Below are positions 10,051-25,000 of a stretch of DNA of 64,000 nucleotides, in pieces; the stretch's first letter is position 1, and every line of letters starts with the position of its first letter. Source of the stretch: Branchiostoma floridae (Eukaryota; Chordata; Leptocardii; Amphioxiformes; Branchiostomatidae); NCBI RefSeq assembly GCF_000003815.2, contig NC_049982.1, forward strand, positions 28,804,277-28,868,276, in the 5' to 3' direction. The position numbers were made by a program, and so were the translations under genes. The notes beneath the pieces are model-generated. The model had not been told where the DNA came from. It saw nothing but the letters and a program-made list of their open reading frames with translations, and made no database searches.

Positions 10051-13000
10051 ATGAGGTAAGTTAAGTATTTTGAGAGAAATAAGAAAAGTCTAAGTCCATG
10101 ACGAGTCTTTAGAATGCCGAGAATGAATGTTTAGGCATTGAAAACAACAGAGAAACGTGTGTTTTTGAAACGGCATGGCCTTGCTGGTGTGAATTTATTT
10201 CCAACATCTGTGGTGGCCGCCATTTTTCACAAAATGTCGCCTGACAAAGTTTATCTTTTAGCCTGTGAAGCTTTGCTATTCTACGCGATTAAAATTGTGG
10301 ACTTGTGATTATAACATTGCATCTGTGCAAATAACGAAGAATATAACGGTCTTCTTTGCTCTTTTTAATCCAAGGCAAACTAAACGTCCCCAGAGACTTG
10401 ATCTGATTGAAGAACACCTATGCATATATTTGCATATGAATAAGCTTGTTGTTCATCTCTTGATTCGTTATCTTTTAGACTGTGACATACAAGTAATTTA
10501 TCAGAAATGAACTTTATTACTATAACTATATTCATCGATTAGGGGGGAAATGAGCTGTAATGTTATATGACATTGGCAACAAACAAGTGGCCACTGTATC
10601 AAAATATCAAAGTTTTATTTTATCAGGCCAGCCATACGCATTTCAATGCAAAATAATGAAAATTGAGGAATTGTGAGAATATGTCAGGAAACAGAATAAT
10701 TGTAAAATTGTCATCTTCCAATGTCCAAACGCTTACATATGATCTCTGTATCTGTACCTATATAGCTGGTATAAGTATAACCGCCTTTCAGCGTAACACG
10801 TCAGCTTTGCAGGCACGCGGTGCGGCAGCAGCTGGTTACATTGCACTCAACGACCCGTCAAACCTAGACCCGTCACACCTAACTTTTGCACATCTATCCG
10901 CAAGCATTCTTAAAACTATCCAGAGAAGATGCCCCTACTGTACTTGGTCATAAGAAGTTCTACTCTACAATAGTTCTGGGAAAGTAGGAAGTTTTTAAAC
11001 ACATCATTCCTAGGCTGGTACACTGGTACTTGAAGGCATGACTGTTTCTTGTTCTACAGTACCAGTGGAAAAGATTTGGATGGTCTTGGGACCTGGAACC
11101 CCATGGAGGAAGACTTCAAGTCACCAACCTTCAACAGCTATGACCGCGGGCCTGGTGCAAACTTCCCTAACGGGCTGTCCCCTGCCTCCAGGAGCAGGTA
11201 CCAAATGTGGTGCTATTGCACAAATATACTTACTGTAAATTCATCTATTTTTTGCTAGTGTTAGCAGGGGAAAAGGACGTTTCCACAGTGTTTTAAGTAC
11301 AGTTAAAAGTATTCTGTTGCACAGTTTTCATGATTTCCCTAAAAGGAAAATGTGAAAATAGAACCACACAAATATATGTCAAGATTTGCAGTGTCTCAAG
11401 TAGAGGCCGCATCAAAACGACAGGCCTGAAATTTTGTAAACTAGATGTCTCATGTGTAGCTATGAGATACACATTTTGGGCAATTGTACCTGTATTTAAA
11501 CCATTGTATATTTCACAGAAAATCTTGATAAGAAATGGGGAATTGTTGTAGGAAGGAGAGGAAAATGAATTTGTTGCAGTTTTGCACAGTCCATTGTACC
11601 TACTTGCTTCTCAGTTTATGTTGATTTTGTACTTATTTAAGTTGTAGATTTTCCCGGCATTCATGCAAAAAATGTTTTTGTGAAGACTTTTTCTTTGTTA
11701 AAAAGTATTCCATGTTCCTATTTCAGTGGAGATGGAGAGAGACCCCAGTCCGACAAAATCACCCTGTATGTAAGTGGCATCCCACTGGAAATGGAAGCGG
11801 TAAGTATCTTTTAGATTTTATTCATATTCATTATGAGATGATGGGACAAAAAGCAATATTGCTCATCAAAGCCCTATCTTCTTGCATACATACAAAGGTA
11901 AGATGAACACGAGAGCAGTTAGTGTTATGTGTTGACAAGATAGCAGTTAGTTACTAGCTATCTGTGCCACAAGACTATTATTTAGAAGCTGTATTCAAGA
12001 TAATCTAAAAATAAGCATGTCATAATCTCAGTTGTAAACATTCCAGATCATAACAAATCACTCCACACGCTATCTTATCTCAAGTGTCATAAAATGGTTT
12101 TATCTTTTACAATTACATGGTGTTTATTTCTTGCTTTAGGATGGGGTGAAGAACTTTTTCAGCCAAGTAGCTATACCATTGTCTGTCGACATAAAGAAGC
12201 CTCAAGACTACTCCTATGGCACTACATATGGGTAAGTTCCTAAAGTTTCTCATCTTGTGCGGATATGCCTGTACCCAGTACCGGCAAAGGAAAGTGTATC
12301 TTTAACAATTGTGTTTTCCAGACAACACAAATTGATGACCTTTATTGACGTGTCAGTCATCGTAGGAAAAGTTGTCTTTTCCATGCAATATCCTTGGAAA
12401 AATGCCCCCCCCCCCAAGCTGTCTCGTAATTATGTATTTCACAAAAACTATTGTTTCATCAGAAAATGTCAACTAAGACTGTCTGTCAGTGGCAAGGTAC
12501 CCCTTTCTACCAGAAACATTGAATTGTCTAGGAAACAATGTTAAGAGAAGTGCCAGCTCTTTTGTGAGAGAATGTCAGACCAGCCCTCAGTTGTAACAAA
12601 CTCTGAACTGAGACCTCAAATGTAGCAAGAGGCAGGGTAAAGCGGGGTGTGTGTGTGGCTGGTCACCTCATATATAGATTTGAGTAAGATTACTAAGAAT
12701 AAACAGCAGCAGCAGTTTGTTTGGGCAGACCACATGAAGGTAAACGCTATGAATTTGCTTGCAAATGCTGTCTAATTTCTCTCTCTTCCATATCATATAC
12801 GGCCTCCTTCGGTCAATATTGACCATGGTAAAATCCTAATTGATATCCGCCCTACAGCGTCGACTGTGGCTAAACAGTCCTATACGAGAATGACAGTCTT
12901 TGCCACATAGGGCACATCTGTAAGCTGACTCAGGTCTGTTGCAGAGTTCTTTTCGCAGGATCCGCTTTTCTTCTGCAATATCTTTCATATCAAACATATG

Positions 13001-16000
13001 TTAAAGTTAGTCTATGTACTGACGTATTTGTTTCCCCAGTTTTGTGGAGATGGCTTCAGTGCGTGATGCCGATGCTGTGATGAGGGAGTTTGATCAAAGA
13101 AAATGCGGCAAGTTCACTCTGAAGATCCGACCAGCCAGGCCCAAAGCTCCAAGAGAGGTGTGTTGGGCACTTTGTGATGGACATTGCATTTCCTGCTAGA
13201 CTTTCCAAGTGTACTTAGTACGAATTTATTGCTTTTGTTGAATAAAGTCTTTGAATGGTATGATGACGATGATGATGTTATTTACCAATTCAAAATATGA
13301 ATTTTTATGTTTTTTATGCAACATTTCAGGAGTCATATACACAGAGACGAGAGCCACTTCAAAAGGTTCAACTGTATGCAACACAAGGGCAGTCCCAAAG
13401 GTAAAAAAAAAGCTGTTGCTTTTGCAATGTTTATTTGGTCTAACAATAGAATATGTGAATACTATACCGGAAAAGTAGTGGAAGATTAAAAGCTCTTTAT
13501 TTGTCATTGTCCACATTACAATACAAAAAGAGACAAACTATTTAAACTAAGTCAACAAAATTTTTCCCGGCTTTGCACGTCATCCTTAACTACAAAACAC
13601 AATCTTCCTGTTAGCACCACATTTTGCATTATGATAAAATTAATGCATTATTCAGTGCTTTCTATACAGACTTAAACTTTGTGTAGAACTCGATAGTACA
13701 TTGCATCACAAAGGAAAGGAACTTTTCCTATGGTATTTTCAAAGCATATGGAACAATCAAAACATAAAGAAAGGTCACTGTCATCCAGCAACAGCAGCTA
13801 AGATTTGAGTGGCATTTGCATATGATCCTTATGAGTCAGTGACTTTGACATGTTGAGTCAGTTTTTGACGACGCCTCAGGGGAGTCGTCAAGTGGTATAT
13901 ATTGCATTCAGTCTGCAAAAATTCTAGGAATTGCACAGGCATTTTTCCAAGAATGCTAGTACTTCACAGTATGCTGGATATGCAAGCCCCCCCCCCCCAA
14001 ATCTGTTCCAGATGTATCTCTGGCATGCAATGGTGGAATGTAGGTCATAGTCCGGGGATAGTACATTTCTGTTGGCTGTAGGTTTATGTTACAGGTGGGC
14101 TAGTATATTGTGCCCAGGGATAGTACGACAGGGAAGTTCCAGTCTATTTCTGATTTGACCTGTATTGTTGTACCCTCAATCGTCGTCATGGCAATAATAC
14201 ATTTTTATTGCCAGTCTTGTTCTTGTTAGATGTACTGGTGTTGGATTGTCTGCCAGTTCATTCTAGTGACTCTGAAGAAGAGTAATTGATGTCAATTAAA
14301 ACATCTGGAAGTAAATCTCTATTTTTTACTAACCTGTACTAACCTTATGTCTAACCTTCTTTAGCATAATAAAAAAAAAATGATAATTTGCACCCCAGTA
14401 GGAACTACAGCTCCTCTGACAGTGGGAAAGAGTCCCGACCCCAGCCGGCCATACGGACGATAGAGAATCGTTACGGCAAGAGTTCGCCTTCGGCGCCAGA
14501 CAGAGACCCCCAGGGGAGGCGCCGCAGCAGTGGCGGGGACTCCCCACCCCCTCTCGACGACAACAGGCCTCCCTCTCCTATAAAACGTACCTCCAGTACC
14601 AGCAGCATACCTGCAACACTAGACATGTCTGGACAAGCTTCGTTTACCAACAAGTACAGCCAGTTCAGAGGCAGCATGGCAGGACAGGACAGAAGTCCCC
14701 ACCCCCAGCCTGCAGTACCTTATGATTCAGATAGAGGGCGTTCTCCAAACAGATTCACTGGGCAACAGGGTGTTGGAGGTGGAGTCAGGCGTAGCGTCTC
14801 CCAGAGCAACATGCGCGACAGGCAGCCAAGTGGTGAGTTTAATCGTGGAAGCTATAACGATCGAGGGTATGGCCGAGACAGCCAGGTTTCGCCATCACAG
14901 CGAGCAGTTGAATTTGAACGAGGGGGCCAGCGTACGGGAGTTCGGACCAGTCCAAGTCTGTCTGAGATGAGGGGAGGGGATAGGACGGAAGCAAGTCCTA
15001 CTCCGCAGGGATCGTACACGAATGGGATGCATGAAGACATTAGAGACGCCACGCAGATGGGTGCATCATCCAAGCCTAGTACACCACAGGTATAAATTTT
15101 CATGTGTGTGTGGTTTGTGTGTGTGTGTGTGTGTGGACAGTATAACTCGAGAAACTGTGGATGGATCCTTGTTATATTTGATAGGTGGATAGGAGTCAAG
15201 AAAACACATGTCAAGTTAGATAACATCCTATAGGCTTTCTACAGCACTGCAGTGGAAGTTATTGCGTGTTTGAGACAAACTATGGTCATGTTTTTGAGTG
15301 GTAGAAAAGTTCTTGGGGCAGAGAGTAATTGCTGTCGTGTTTAGGCCCTCTAGCAGCATTCTTTTAAACTGCAGGGGCCCATTTCTTCCAGACTTTAATG
15401 TTGAACAGTTGATATACATGTACTAAAAAGATTTCTGTTTGACTCTCGTATTCCAGCCTACTGGTTCACCCCAGAAGACCACAGAACGTCCCTGTGTACT
15501 GTGTGGTCAGCTGGGGAAGTCCAAGTGCAGCACATGCAAGACACCATACTGCAGTAGGGACTGTCAGCGCAAACACTGGCCTGAACACAAGAACCACTGC
15601 AGGCCTGTAGGAAAGAGGTAGGGGGCACTACTTTTGATAGGGAGACTAGAGCTGTTGTTGAATTGTTGCAAGGCCTAACAAGAAACTGAAGATCTCATGC
15701 CTGAAGTTTTTGTGGATTTGGAAATGCCATAGCCCCAGACATCACATGTGTTAGTGATCCTCCCCTTCCCATCCTCTCTAAGCCAATCCCTCTTAACCAA
15801 TCCCTCACACAAGGGGTCATTCATTCAACTCATTGGGTACAGCTGACTAGCTGTCTTTGGTTCTACCACACTACCTTTACGAAGGGGGGTATAATACTGC
15901 AGTACCTGAAAATACTGCTAGATGGCCCAAAATGGCCATGTTTCTTGGGGACCTCAAAAACTTATCCAAATATAGTCAAACCAAGGAGATTCCCTTTTCA

Positions 16001-19000
16001 ACCTCCTTGGTCAAACTTTTTAAAGAAGTTTCTCTGGTCTCTTCCAAAACACTAGTTTTGATAATTTTCAAAGACATATCCGAAGCCCTTTCTAAGTTCT
16101 ACTGTCAACGATCTTTTATGTTGAGAACAATTGTAGACTAAGCAGTTTTGTAGCTGTTTTTTTTGCTGAAATCATTTCTCAAGGTTTGTTTGCATTCTTT
16201 AAGTTGAGTGTTGTGTTGAAGTGCGACAACTCCCTCCCCCCTATTAGAGTAGAGCAATGGTTGGACCCAGGAAGGGTCAGGAGGGAGCCAAGGACACAGT
16301 ATCAGTTGCGTCTGGAAAAAGTTTCTGAGGAGTGAGCTGTCTGGTCACTTAAGGTGAAATAAAGTGTGGAGATCTTGTGTGTTGGACTAATCCTAACTAT
16401 GGACCCTTCCTACATTGAGCAAGTTTTTGCTTTCTTCCACAGTGACGACGTTCCCACTGGGTTTGAGAACTTTGACGTCTCGGCCGGGGAAGACGTGAAA
16501 GAAAAGATGGACACCCTGATGGCCCTCTCAGGCATACAGATGGTGAGTTGACATTTTATCCTTCTTTCTGTACAAGGTTGATTTTCCTAGGCCTAACATA
16601 CTGCATAGGAAAACAAATGCAAGTATTTCCTGAAATAGAAACTCTATTCTCTCTATGATGAGTCTATCTGCTGTAAGCTTCACTGTTGTGTTATCCTTCT
16701 TTTGCCAGCCTTCTGCAACTCCACCACAAGAGCACCGTGCACAACCCAGCCCCTCTCCACCGCAAGCTGCCCCTCCCCCTGAACTTGCAGTGGCCAACTT
16801 GGAACGGTCCCAACTACCCAAGGGAGAAACTGTCAAGGCAAGTTTCTCTATTTGTTGTAAAAATTCATGTAAGATTAAAGCTTAGAGAAACTATGAGTAT
16901 GATGTTATAGTACTGTAAGTTCATTTATTTTCATGGGAACATGATTTTATGGGATTACGTGGAAAGAAGGTTTTCATGGTGTTTTATGTTGTTGATTGAA
17001 ACAATGCTGTATCGTGGTCCCGTAATACATAAAAAATACAAATTCCCAGTGTCATGAACATGTAATGGAGAGGTCATTGTGAAAGTAAAACCACATGCTT
17101 AGATTGACAGTATTTTAAAAAGTTTTTCATTGTAAAAGTAAAACCACATGCTGAGATTGACATCACCTCAATTGAAAAATTTTGTTTTTATACATTTTGT
17201 CAGGAAAAAAATGTAGTCCTCTTTGAGGTTGGAAACATCATTGAAAGATGGCCCAATCCTGAAATCAAGTACAGTGAAACTTGTTTAAGAAGACCACCCT
17301 GGGGACCAGTGCAAAGTGGTCGTTTTAGACACGTGGTCTTCTTGTGCAAAGAAAGAAAAATTGACAAGATAGGACAGACACAATGATTTCAAAGTTAATG
17401 GTCTTTAAAATAGTTTAATTCCACGAACCTGTACATTTGCACATGAGAAACATTATCACTGTTGAACTGTCTTCCTGTATGATTCATATAGTATTGTTAT
17501 ACCAACTGATGTAAAATTGAAAAGTTTCCAAAATTTAGGGCTTTTCTTTCAAATTTTCGTAGCTTTTTGTAGCCGGAGCAGCGTCATTTTCCCCGCCGGC
17601 ATTGTCTGTCAAAAACTTGTGAATAGGCGACACCGTCAAGACAATGGTCATTTACATATTGCTTACAAAAATATCGCTGTTTTCGGTGGAGAACCCGACG
17701 CCCCACGAGCGTTTTAAAATGCGATTTTCATGTTAGCAACGCTAATTGCCTATCTTTACTTTGTGAATCACAGCCAACGGGCCAGAAATAAGTTGGGGAG
17801 CTTACCGCCATAACAAAAAGCATGTGCCCGACAAGACGGGAACCTTCTTTCAAATCGGCAGCACGACAGAAAAATAAATGGTTCATTTCCACGATGTTAC
17901 CCATGAAAATAATGTGTGTGAGTTTGTTTCACTTCTGGCGAGGGTCTTAAAGTCTCAACGCTGCCTAGAAGGTGAAAATTTGCCGAGAAAAACAAGTTTA
18001 ACCCCACCGACGCTTCTAAACATGACTCATGTTGACAAATGGACGCTTCACTAGAAGCAAGGGGAGCAGTTTCTCAAGAAGACACACAGACACCTTTTAT
18101 TCTCTAATAAGATGTGTTATAAAGTCATAAAGATATTTTATATATGTTATCTTTACTTCAAACAAGTTTTATTAAAATAAATTTGCATTTTGTAGGGTTT
18201 AAATGTAGAGTACATAACAACGCACGCAACATTTTTACCTACACTTCAGTGGACTTTCCCAATGACACCGTTTGACCTCTTGGGCGCCATGTTTGATTTT
18301 GGCTCGGCGCGAATAACAGAACCCAAACACACGAGTTTGCCGTAATTTCCCGGCAGTTATGATAAAAAATCGATGTTGTTATACCCTTGAAAATGACGCA
18401 GTGGTTTCGGTCACACTTTAGTTGCCAAAACATAAGCCAATTTTAGCGATATTTCTCGCGAGTTATCATCAAATATCGACAGTTGCTACAGTCTTGAAAA
18501 TGACGCAGTCGTTTCGGCAAGTTTTCTTCGCCAAAACACAAGCCGATTTTAGCGGATTTGCCACCAGATATCATCAAAAATCGAGGCCACTACACACTTG
18601 AAAATGACGTGGTCGTCTTCGGCAACATTTCGATCGCGGGCGGACCGGATTCGGGGTGGTCGCGGTCACAGAAGACAAGTGGTCGCTTTGGCCACGTTGC
18701 TTAAAGGACAGCATCAGAAAATTTTCAATTCTTTATTTTCCAGTATTTTACTCATTAAAAAGTTGATGTACGTCAATTTTTACATTGATCCGCCTAATAT
18801 GACCCTGTAGACACGTTTGAACTTCGCGCTCTCCTCCTCTCCCCGCCGCGCTGGCCGATGACGTAATGGCCTCGTTCTGATCGTCTGAGATTGTATGACG
18901 TCACGGATCCAAAACTTCTAGCCAGCCATTTTGCTCGGTGAACCTCGGTCCTCTCAGCGGTAAATAATCACCCCGCCATTCTGGAGTTCAGTTTGTTGTC

Positions 19001-22000
19001 ATTGAAAATTACTTTCGTGGACCTGTAAGTCGCATTGTGAGCTGTCTACGAAGCCATAGTCCCCGGGAGACTGAACATGAATAAGCTTGCCTGCGTGTGA
19101 ACCGCGCGGCGATGGAACGAAATCAAAACAATGGTGGTGGGGGAGGTTCACGCACCGTGTCATTCTGGACTATTACAAGAGCGAGTTCGAGTCAGTTCTT
19201 ACCTTCTCCTTTCCGGACAGCACAGCGATAATTACACGTAAGCTTCCACGAATTTTGGTTGAATTCACAATTGTCCAACTGGCAGGGACATTAAAAAAAA
19301 TCATTCTCTGACAACATACACTTGATCGCTACATATCGAACGATCCCCCTTCCGCGCCGAAACATACATACAGCATTGTTGTTTTTACATACAACACAGG
19401 CCGGCATTGTGAATGGCGCGAAATGTCGGCTTCGTTTCAGAGTCCGTGATTTGTTTTGAATGAACCCCCAGCAATCTCCGCCAAAGCTACATGATTGAAA
19501 AACCGACCAGTCCAGATAATTTACCCGAGAAACAGAAAATAAAGTGAGAGGCGAGGCGTAACTCGCACGATCTGTACAAGTTGCGGTGCTATCTGTTCCG
19601 GCGCGAAAAGGGGGTTGTTCGATATGTAGCGATCAAGGGTATGTTGTCAGTAGAACAAACGAGGTCTACAACTGTGAATTCAACCAAAATTCGTGGAAGC
19701 TTACGTGTAATTATCACTGTGCTGTTCGGAAAGGAGAAGGTAAGAACTGACCCGAACTCGCTCTTGTAATAGTCCAGAATGGCACGGTGCGTGAACCTCC
19801 CCCAAAACCATTGTTTTGATTTCGTCCCGTCGCCGCGCGGTTCACCCGCTGCAGACAAGCTAATTCATGTTCAGTCTCCCGGGGACTATGGCTTCGTAGA
19901 CAGCTCACAACGCGACTTACAGGTCCACGAAGTTAATTGTCAACAACAACGGACTGGCTTCCAGAATGGCGGTGTGATTTCCCGCCGAAGGGACCGAGGT
20001 TCACCGAGCAAAATGGCTGGCATGGCCAGAAGTTTCAATTCTGATTTGTGACGTCAGCGCGCAGGCAATCAGAACGAGGCCATTACGTCATCGGCCAGCG
20101 CGGCGGGAGAGGGGAGGAGAGCGCGAAGTTCAAACGTGTCTACAGGGTTATATTGGGCGGATTAATGTAAAAATTGACGTAAATCAACTTTTTAATGAGT
20201 AAACTACTGGAAAATAATGAATTGAAGATTTTCTGATGCTTTCCTTTAATGCTTGTGTCAATGGGGAGGAAAATCGGGACCAGCCAAAAGCGGTCGTAAT
20301 AGGCCGATGGTCGTCTTATGGACGTGGTCGCTTATACAAGTTTCACTGTATAGTTATACCACTTTTACAACTTTTAAGTAACTATCTTTTCACTCCAGGT
20401 GTCGGTGACTGAAGTAGTTAGTCCGGAGAACATCTCTGTCCAGATTATACATCATGAGACCATACTAGAGCTGTCCCAACTCATGGTGAACATGGCACAG
20501 ACATATGAGGGGACAAATAACGAGGGAACCAATGCCTACCATCCACAGGTATGTATTGCATTACCTAGTAACATCAAAAATCAAAACTGTAGCATGTCCA
20601 GACACAAAGTGTCACACACACACACAAACACACACACACACACACATACACACACACACAAACACACACACACATACACACTCACACACACACACACACA
20701 CATAGCCTTCTCCAAGGTAAGTAAACGTCAAGTTGTAATAAGCTATTTTGAAAAGTGTATAAAAGACTCAGGAATGTCAGGAGTTTGAACCCAGAAGCTA
20801 TGTAGATTATAGGCCAAACGAGAGCCAGTAACCAGTTATGAAGTGGCTAGGTCAGTAGGCACAAGATTGAGAAGTCATGGGTTCGATTTCTGGCCATTGT
20901 GACTAGAGGTTGTGTCATTTGAAAAGACTTAATAAACAACTTTCCTCATTCCACCAACACATGTATACTTCTGTCTCGGTTAGAAAGGTGATTGCATGAG
21001 TGGTTTGGGCTCTGCCTTCCAGTACCGTGCCCTCGTGGGACTACTTTTTATTTTACCTATTGGCCTAAAGTGTAGTGATGTATTGTTGTAGGCAGGAGAG
21101 TTGTGTGCTGCCAAGTTCAGCGATGGAGGATGGTACAGGGCCAGTGTGGATAGTGTTAACCCTGATGGCACCTTGGCTGTGACGTATGTGGACTTTGGAA
21201 ACAGCGAAAGCATCCCCGTGGCAAGGGTTCGGAAGTTGGAACCAAAAATGGCAAAGCTGCCATTACTGGTAAGGTTTCCACATGTTCTTAATGTAGGGTT
21301 GAAACAAGCACATTTTTTTTGTATCACAGTTGCTATTGTGATTACGCAATATACTTTCATAGTTATCAGAAAACTGTAAATATTTCAGAAACATGCATCA
21401 GTATGCTGTATACAGCATTTTACCCAATTTATTGTCCATTCCTTACCCTTGTAGGCCGTGAAGTGCAGCCTGCTAGTGTTGGCAGGCAAGGGAGGGAGTA
21501 CCTGGAACACAGAAGTGGTGAACTTCCTCAAAACTAACATTGTCAACAAGGAGTGCTCTGTGACCATGAAGGAGCAGCAAGATGGTACGCCTTTGGTGGA
21601 AATGGTGGAAACAGGCACAGGTAAGTGGGGTTTTTATATTGCCTTCCAAGTAAGAAATGATCTTGTATGATTTTTTAAAAATATCTACCTTAAGTTTACA
21701 GAGGAGAAACATATTGTTTTTGTTTTGTTTCTTCGACTGTTCCAAAGGAATATCTGGACCAGGCTGTCACCAATGTTGTTGTTAGTAGACACCCTATGGT
21801 GTTTGATTACATTATGTAGCAAGTGGTAGGATAGAGCTGGAGGGGCTGGTCACCAGATGTATGGATGTGTTTCAGTAAGATTAAACAGAGTATAAATGGT
21901 TAGGCTAGACTATATATCTGCTTGCAAATGTAGTCTTTCAGTTTTTTTCTAGTTGCATCTGACAGTTATTCTCAATTTGTTGTCTTTCTTTCAAGGAAAC

Positions 22001-25000
22001 TTTTCTTCAGAATTTTTAACCATCCATTGAAACAAAACATAAAGATTTTCTTTATTTTCTGGATGTTTTACAAAAACTTCTTTTTACATACATTTGAAAA
22101 AAATGTAATTTGTTTTATTTTTCCAACAAAGGCAAGTCTGTGGCAGACATGGTTTTGGAGTCGGGACTCTTTGTTCCTTGCCAGAAGCCACCACCACCCC
22201 CACAAGACCCTCAGGAAGACTTTGGGTTTCTCGTAACCCACATTGACAGCCCCGCATCCTTTTACGGCCAGGTAAAGGGAAAGACTTAAATCAAATGTTT
22301 CATACCATAAGCATAGACAGTAGGATTTCATTATAGTACAATTTGTAAGATATTCTGCAAGGGCATTTTATTTCCTTGCTTTAGAAGTTGAACAATTGGA
22401 ACCATTGATTATCTACTTTTTGGCTACACTCTAAGGGTGGATCCATTTTTGTAGTTGTGAAAATATATGCTACATTTGTCAATGCAAATGCAACTGTACT
22501 TCAGGTTGGCCTTGGTGCAGACATGAAGGAGGTGGCAGTTGACCTTGCGAAAAAGATGGAGCTGATTGCTGGACTTCCCGAAGCAATTTCTCAGAACAAG
22601 CAGGAGCCATACATGCCTCAGGTTAGTCTAGAAGTGTTCCTGCTTTCATGCCTTGTGTGCGTCTCCTAAAAGGCAACTCTTTCATGAATTAGGCTCAACC
22701 ATTGGGTTTAATGGGGAAAATGCTGACATTTTATGACATATGCGTAAATTTGGAAATTTGCAAAAAACAATATCTGTATTTCATGGCATAAACATGTAAT
22801 TTTGCAAGTCTAAAAAGACAGATCCCAACAATGATTAGCCTGAAAATTTATAAGATAACACTGACAATTTTATAAGTTTACACTCGAGTAATACAGGAAG
22901 AAGATCTTGTCTGTCTCTGTTTGGGGTATGTATTGTTACCGCAGCACTGGCATCTAGGAGTGCTTAGAGCACCACCTAGCAGGTTTGATGCTTACTGCAG
23001 GACTCTTCACCCTTTCTCTGTCAGGTGGGGGAGTTGTGCTGTGCACTGTGGGAGATGGACGGCATGTGGTACCGCGCAGAGGTCATAGAGGTCGTGTCCA
23101 ACAGCCAGCTGAAGGTGTTCTTTCTGGATTATGGCAACACCGAGACTGTGACCGAGGCTAACACCCGCCCGATCCCAGAAAGTTTCACCCAGTGCCCTGC
23201 CCTGGCACTGCACTGCAAGTTAGCAGGTATGTGTATGGAAAGCTCTCTTGTATTTGTTGCGATACCTCGGGTTGGCCGAATGGTTCACTATTTTTTATTT
23301 CATCACAAGTTAGGTCTTTTCATGACTCCCACTCATGAAGAAATTTAACATGGTCATGGATAAGTTAGAACAATACAATATCAGTATCACAACAGACCAT
23401 CATTCTAAATACAGAAATTGTTCACAAATTGAAACCTCTGCAAGTTGACGCTCCAAATCATTTAGTGTAACTGTTAGGGACTTACTTTAATTATTTGCAC
23501 CTCATTCAAATTTTTCCCAAGACAAAAAAATTGCAATTGTTTACCAGTCTTCTTGTACTGCCATTTATCTCTAACATCACATGTAACATTTATTTAAATC
23601 TACAGGTGTTTCACCTGTAAATAGCGACAGGTGGTCGCAGCAGGCGACTAAATGCTTCAAAGACCTAACCAAGGACAAGCTGCTCATGGGAATGCCCATG
23701 GCCAGGGAGGGAGATGTGCTATCTGTAGAGCTGAAGGACTTTGCTACAGGTAGGAGCCACTGACAAGAATTTCTAATCTCCAAACAGACCCTACAATGGC
23801 ATAAGACAGCATCAAACTGGCCAAGGAGTGTAGTCAGCCAAGAGGTGTACATTTGCCGGTAGCGAAACACACTCCCAAGCCGGCTTCACTTCTCTGCCAG
23901 CTTTTGATATTGTCCTATGATACCATGGGATCCGCTTGGAGATTAAACAATGTCATCACTGTAGATATTACATTTTACATGCTGTAGTCTGTTGAATACT
24001 GTAAATTCAATTACTTTTGCAGTGGTTTTTTTCTTGCCAGTATTGGGGGAAAGTTTTTTTTTTTACTGTTTTAAATTGCTGTTGGAGCAAAATCAGTATT
24101 ATAGCAGTAGTACATGGAAAATTCTTATTAGAGGTGTTATAAATTCTCAGTTGGGAGGTCAGCGAGGGAAAACCACAAAATCTGAACCGTTGTGAAAATT
24201 TCAAGATTTACAGTAGCAATCCTGGCTCAGGACAGATTTGTACCATGGACGAGTGATTCCGATAAGTACGATCTGTTAGTGGTCTTTTTGTTTCGTAGTT
24301 TGTCAACAAAAGCTCCACAAGTTGCTTTTAACTCATCACCTTGTATTTGACTCTTTTCCTTACATGCAGGTGCAAAGGTGTCAGAAGAGATGGTACAAGC
24401 AGGTGCAGCTGTCAGCTCTGCCAGACCACCTGCACAATCACCTGCAGCGACACCTGCAGCAATGCCAGTGCAGCCATCGTTATTCACACCTGGTAAGCCA
24501 GCAGGTGACTCTAGCCGGTCGCCATCCGAGCAGCTGCAGCGTAGGTCTCCCACTCCACCTGTACAGCTGTCAAGCTCCCCCTCTCCACAGTCACATGAAC
24601 TGCAGCCAAGACCCCAGAGCAGACCTAGTAGGTTTATTCAACACTTTATCAGAATGATGTGTTTGAAAATGTAACATATATATCATATCTTTCATCAAAG
24701 TCAATATTTCAAGCCATATTAAAACAGTCCTGTCAGATTTTACGTTAGGAAAAAAAATGTTTTGTTTCCTGTTTCCCTTCCTACCCTAGAAAAACCTGCC
24801 AACCCTAGACTTTTTTGGGGATGGGCAGTGGGGTCACATAGCTTATAGTTAGAATTTTTATTCAGCCTGCTTCCTTTTGTCTAGTATTGAAGTAATAACA
24901 CTGCTTGTCCTATCTAATAAACGATGAATGTATCCACAGATTTGTAACCATTATGCATAAAATCAAAGTTTGACATTGAAAATATAAGTATACTCATGCA

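Noticed and set aside
10663-10953. 96-codon ORF in the first Tudor intron, with a possible cag acceptor near 10791
   Set aside because: Including it breaks the ATGAG|T phase that joins exons 1 and 2 cleanly, and it has no recognisable domain.
13226-13516. Minus-strand 96-codon ORF
   Set aside because: The plus strand here holds a 71-bp Tudor exon (13330-13400) that fits phase and splice sites; the minus ORF has no support.
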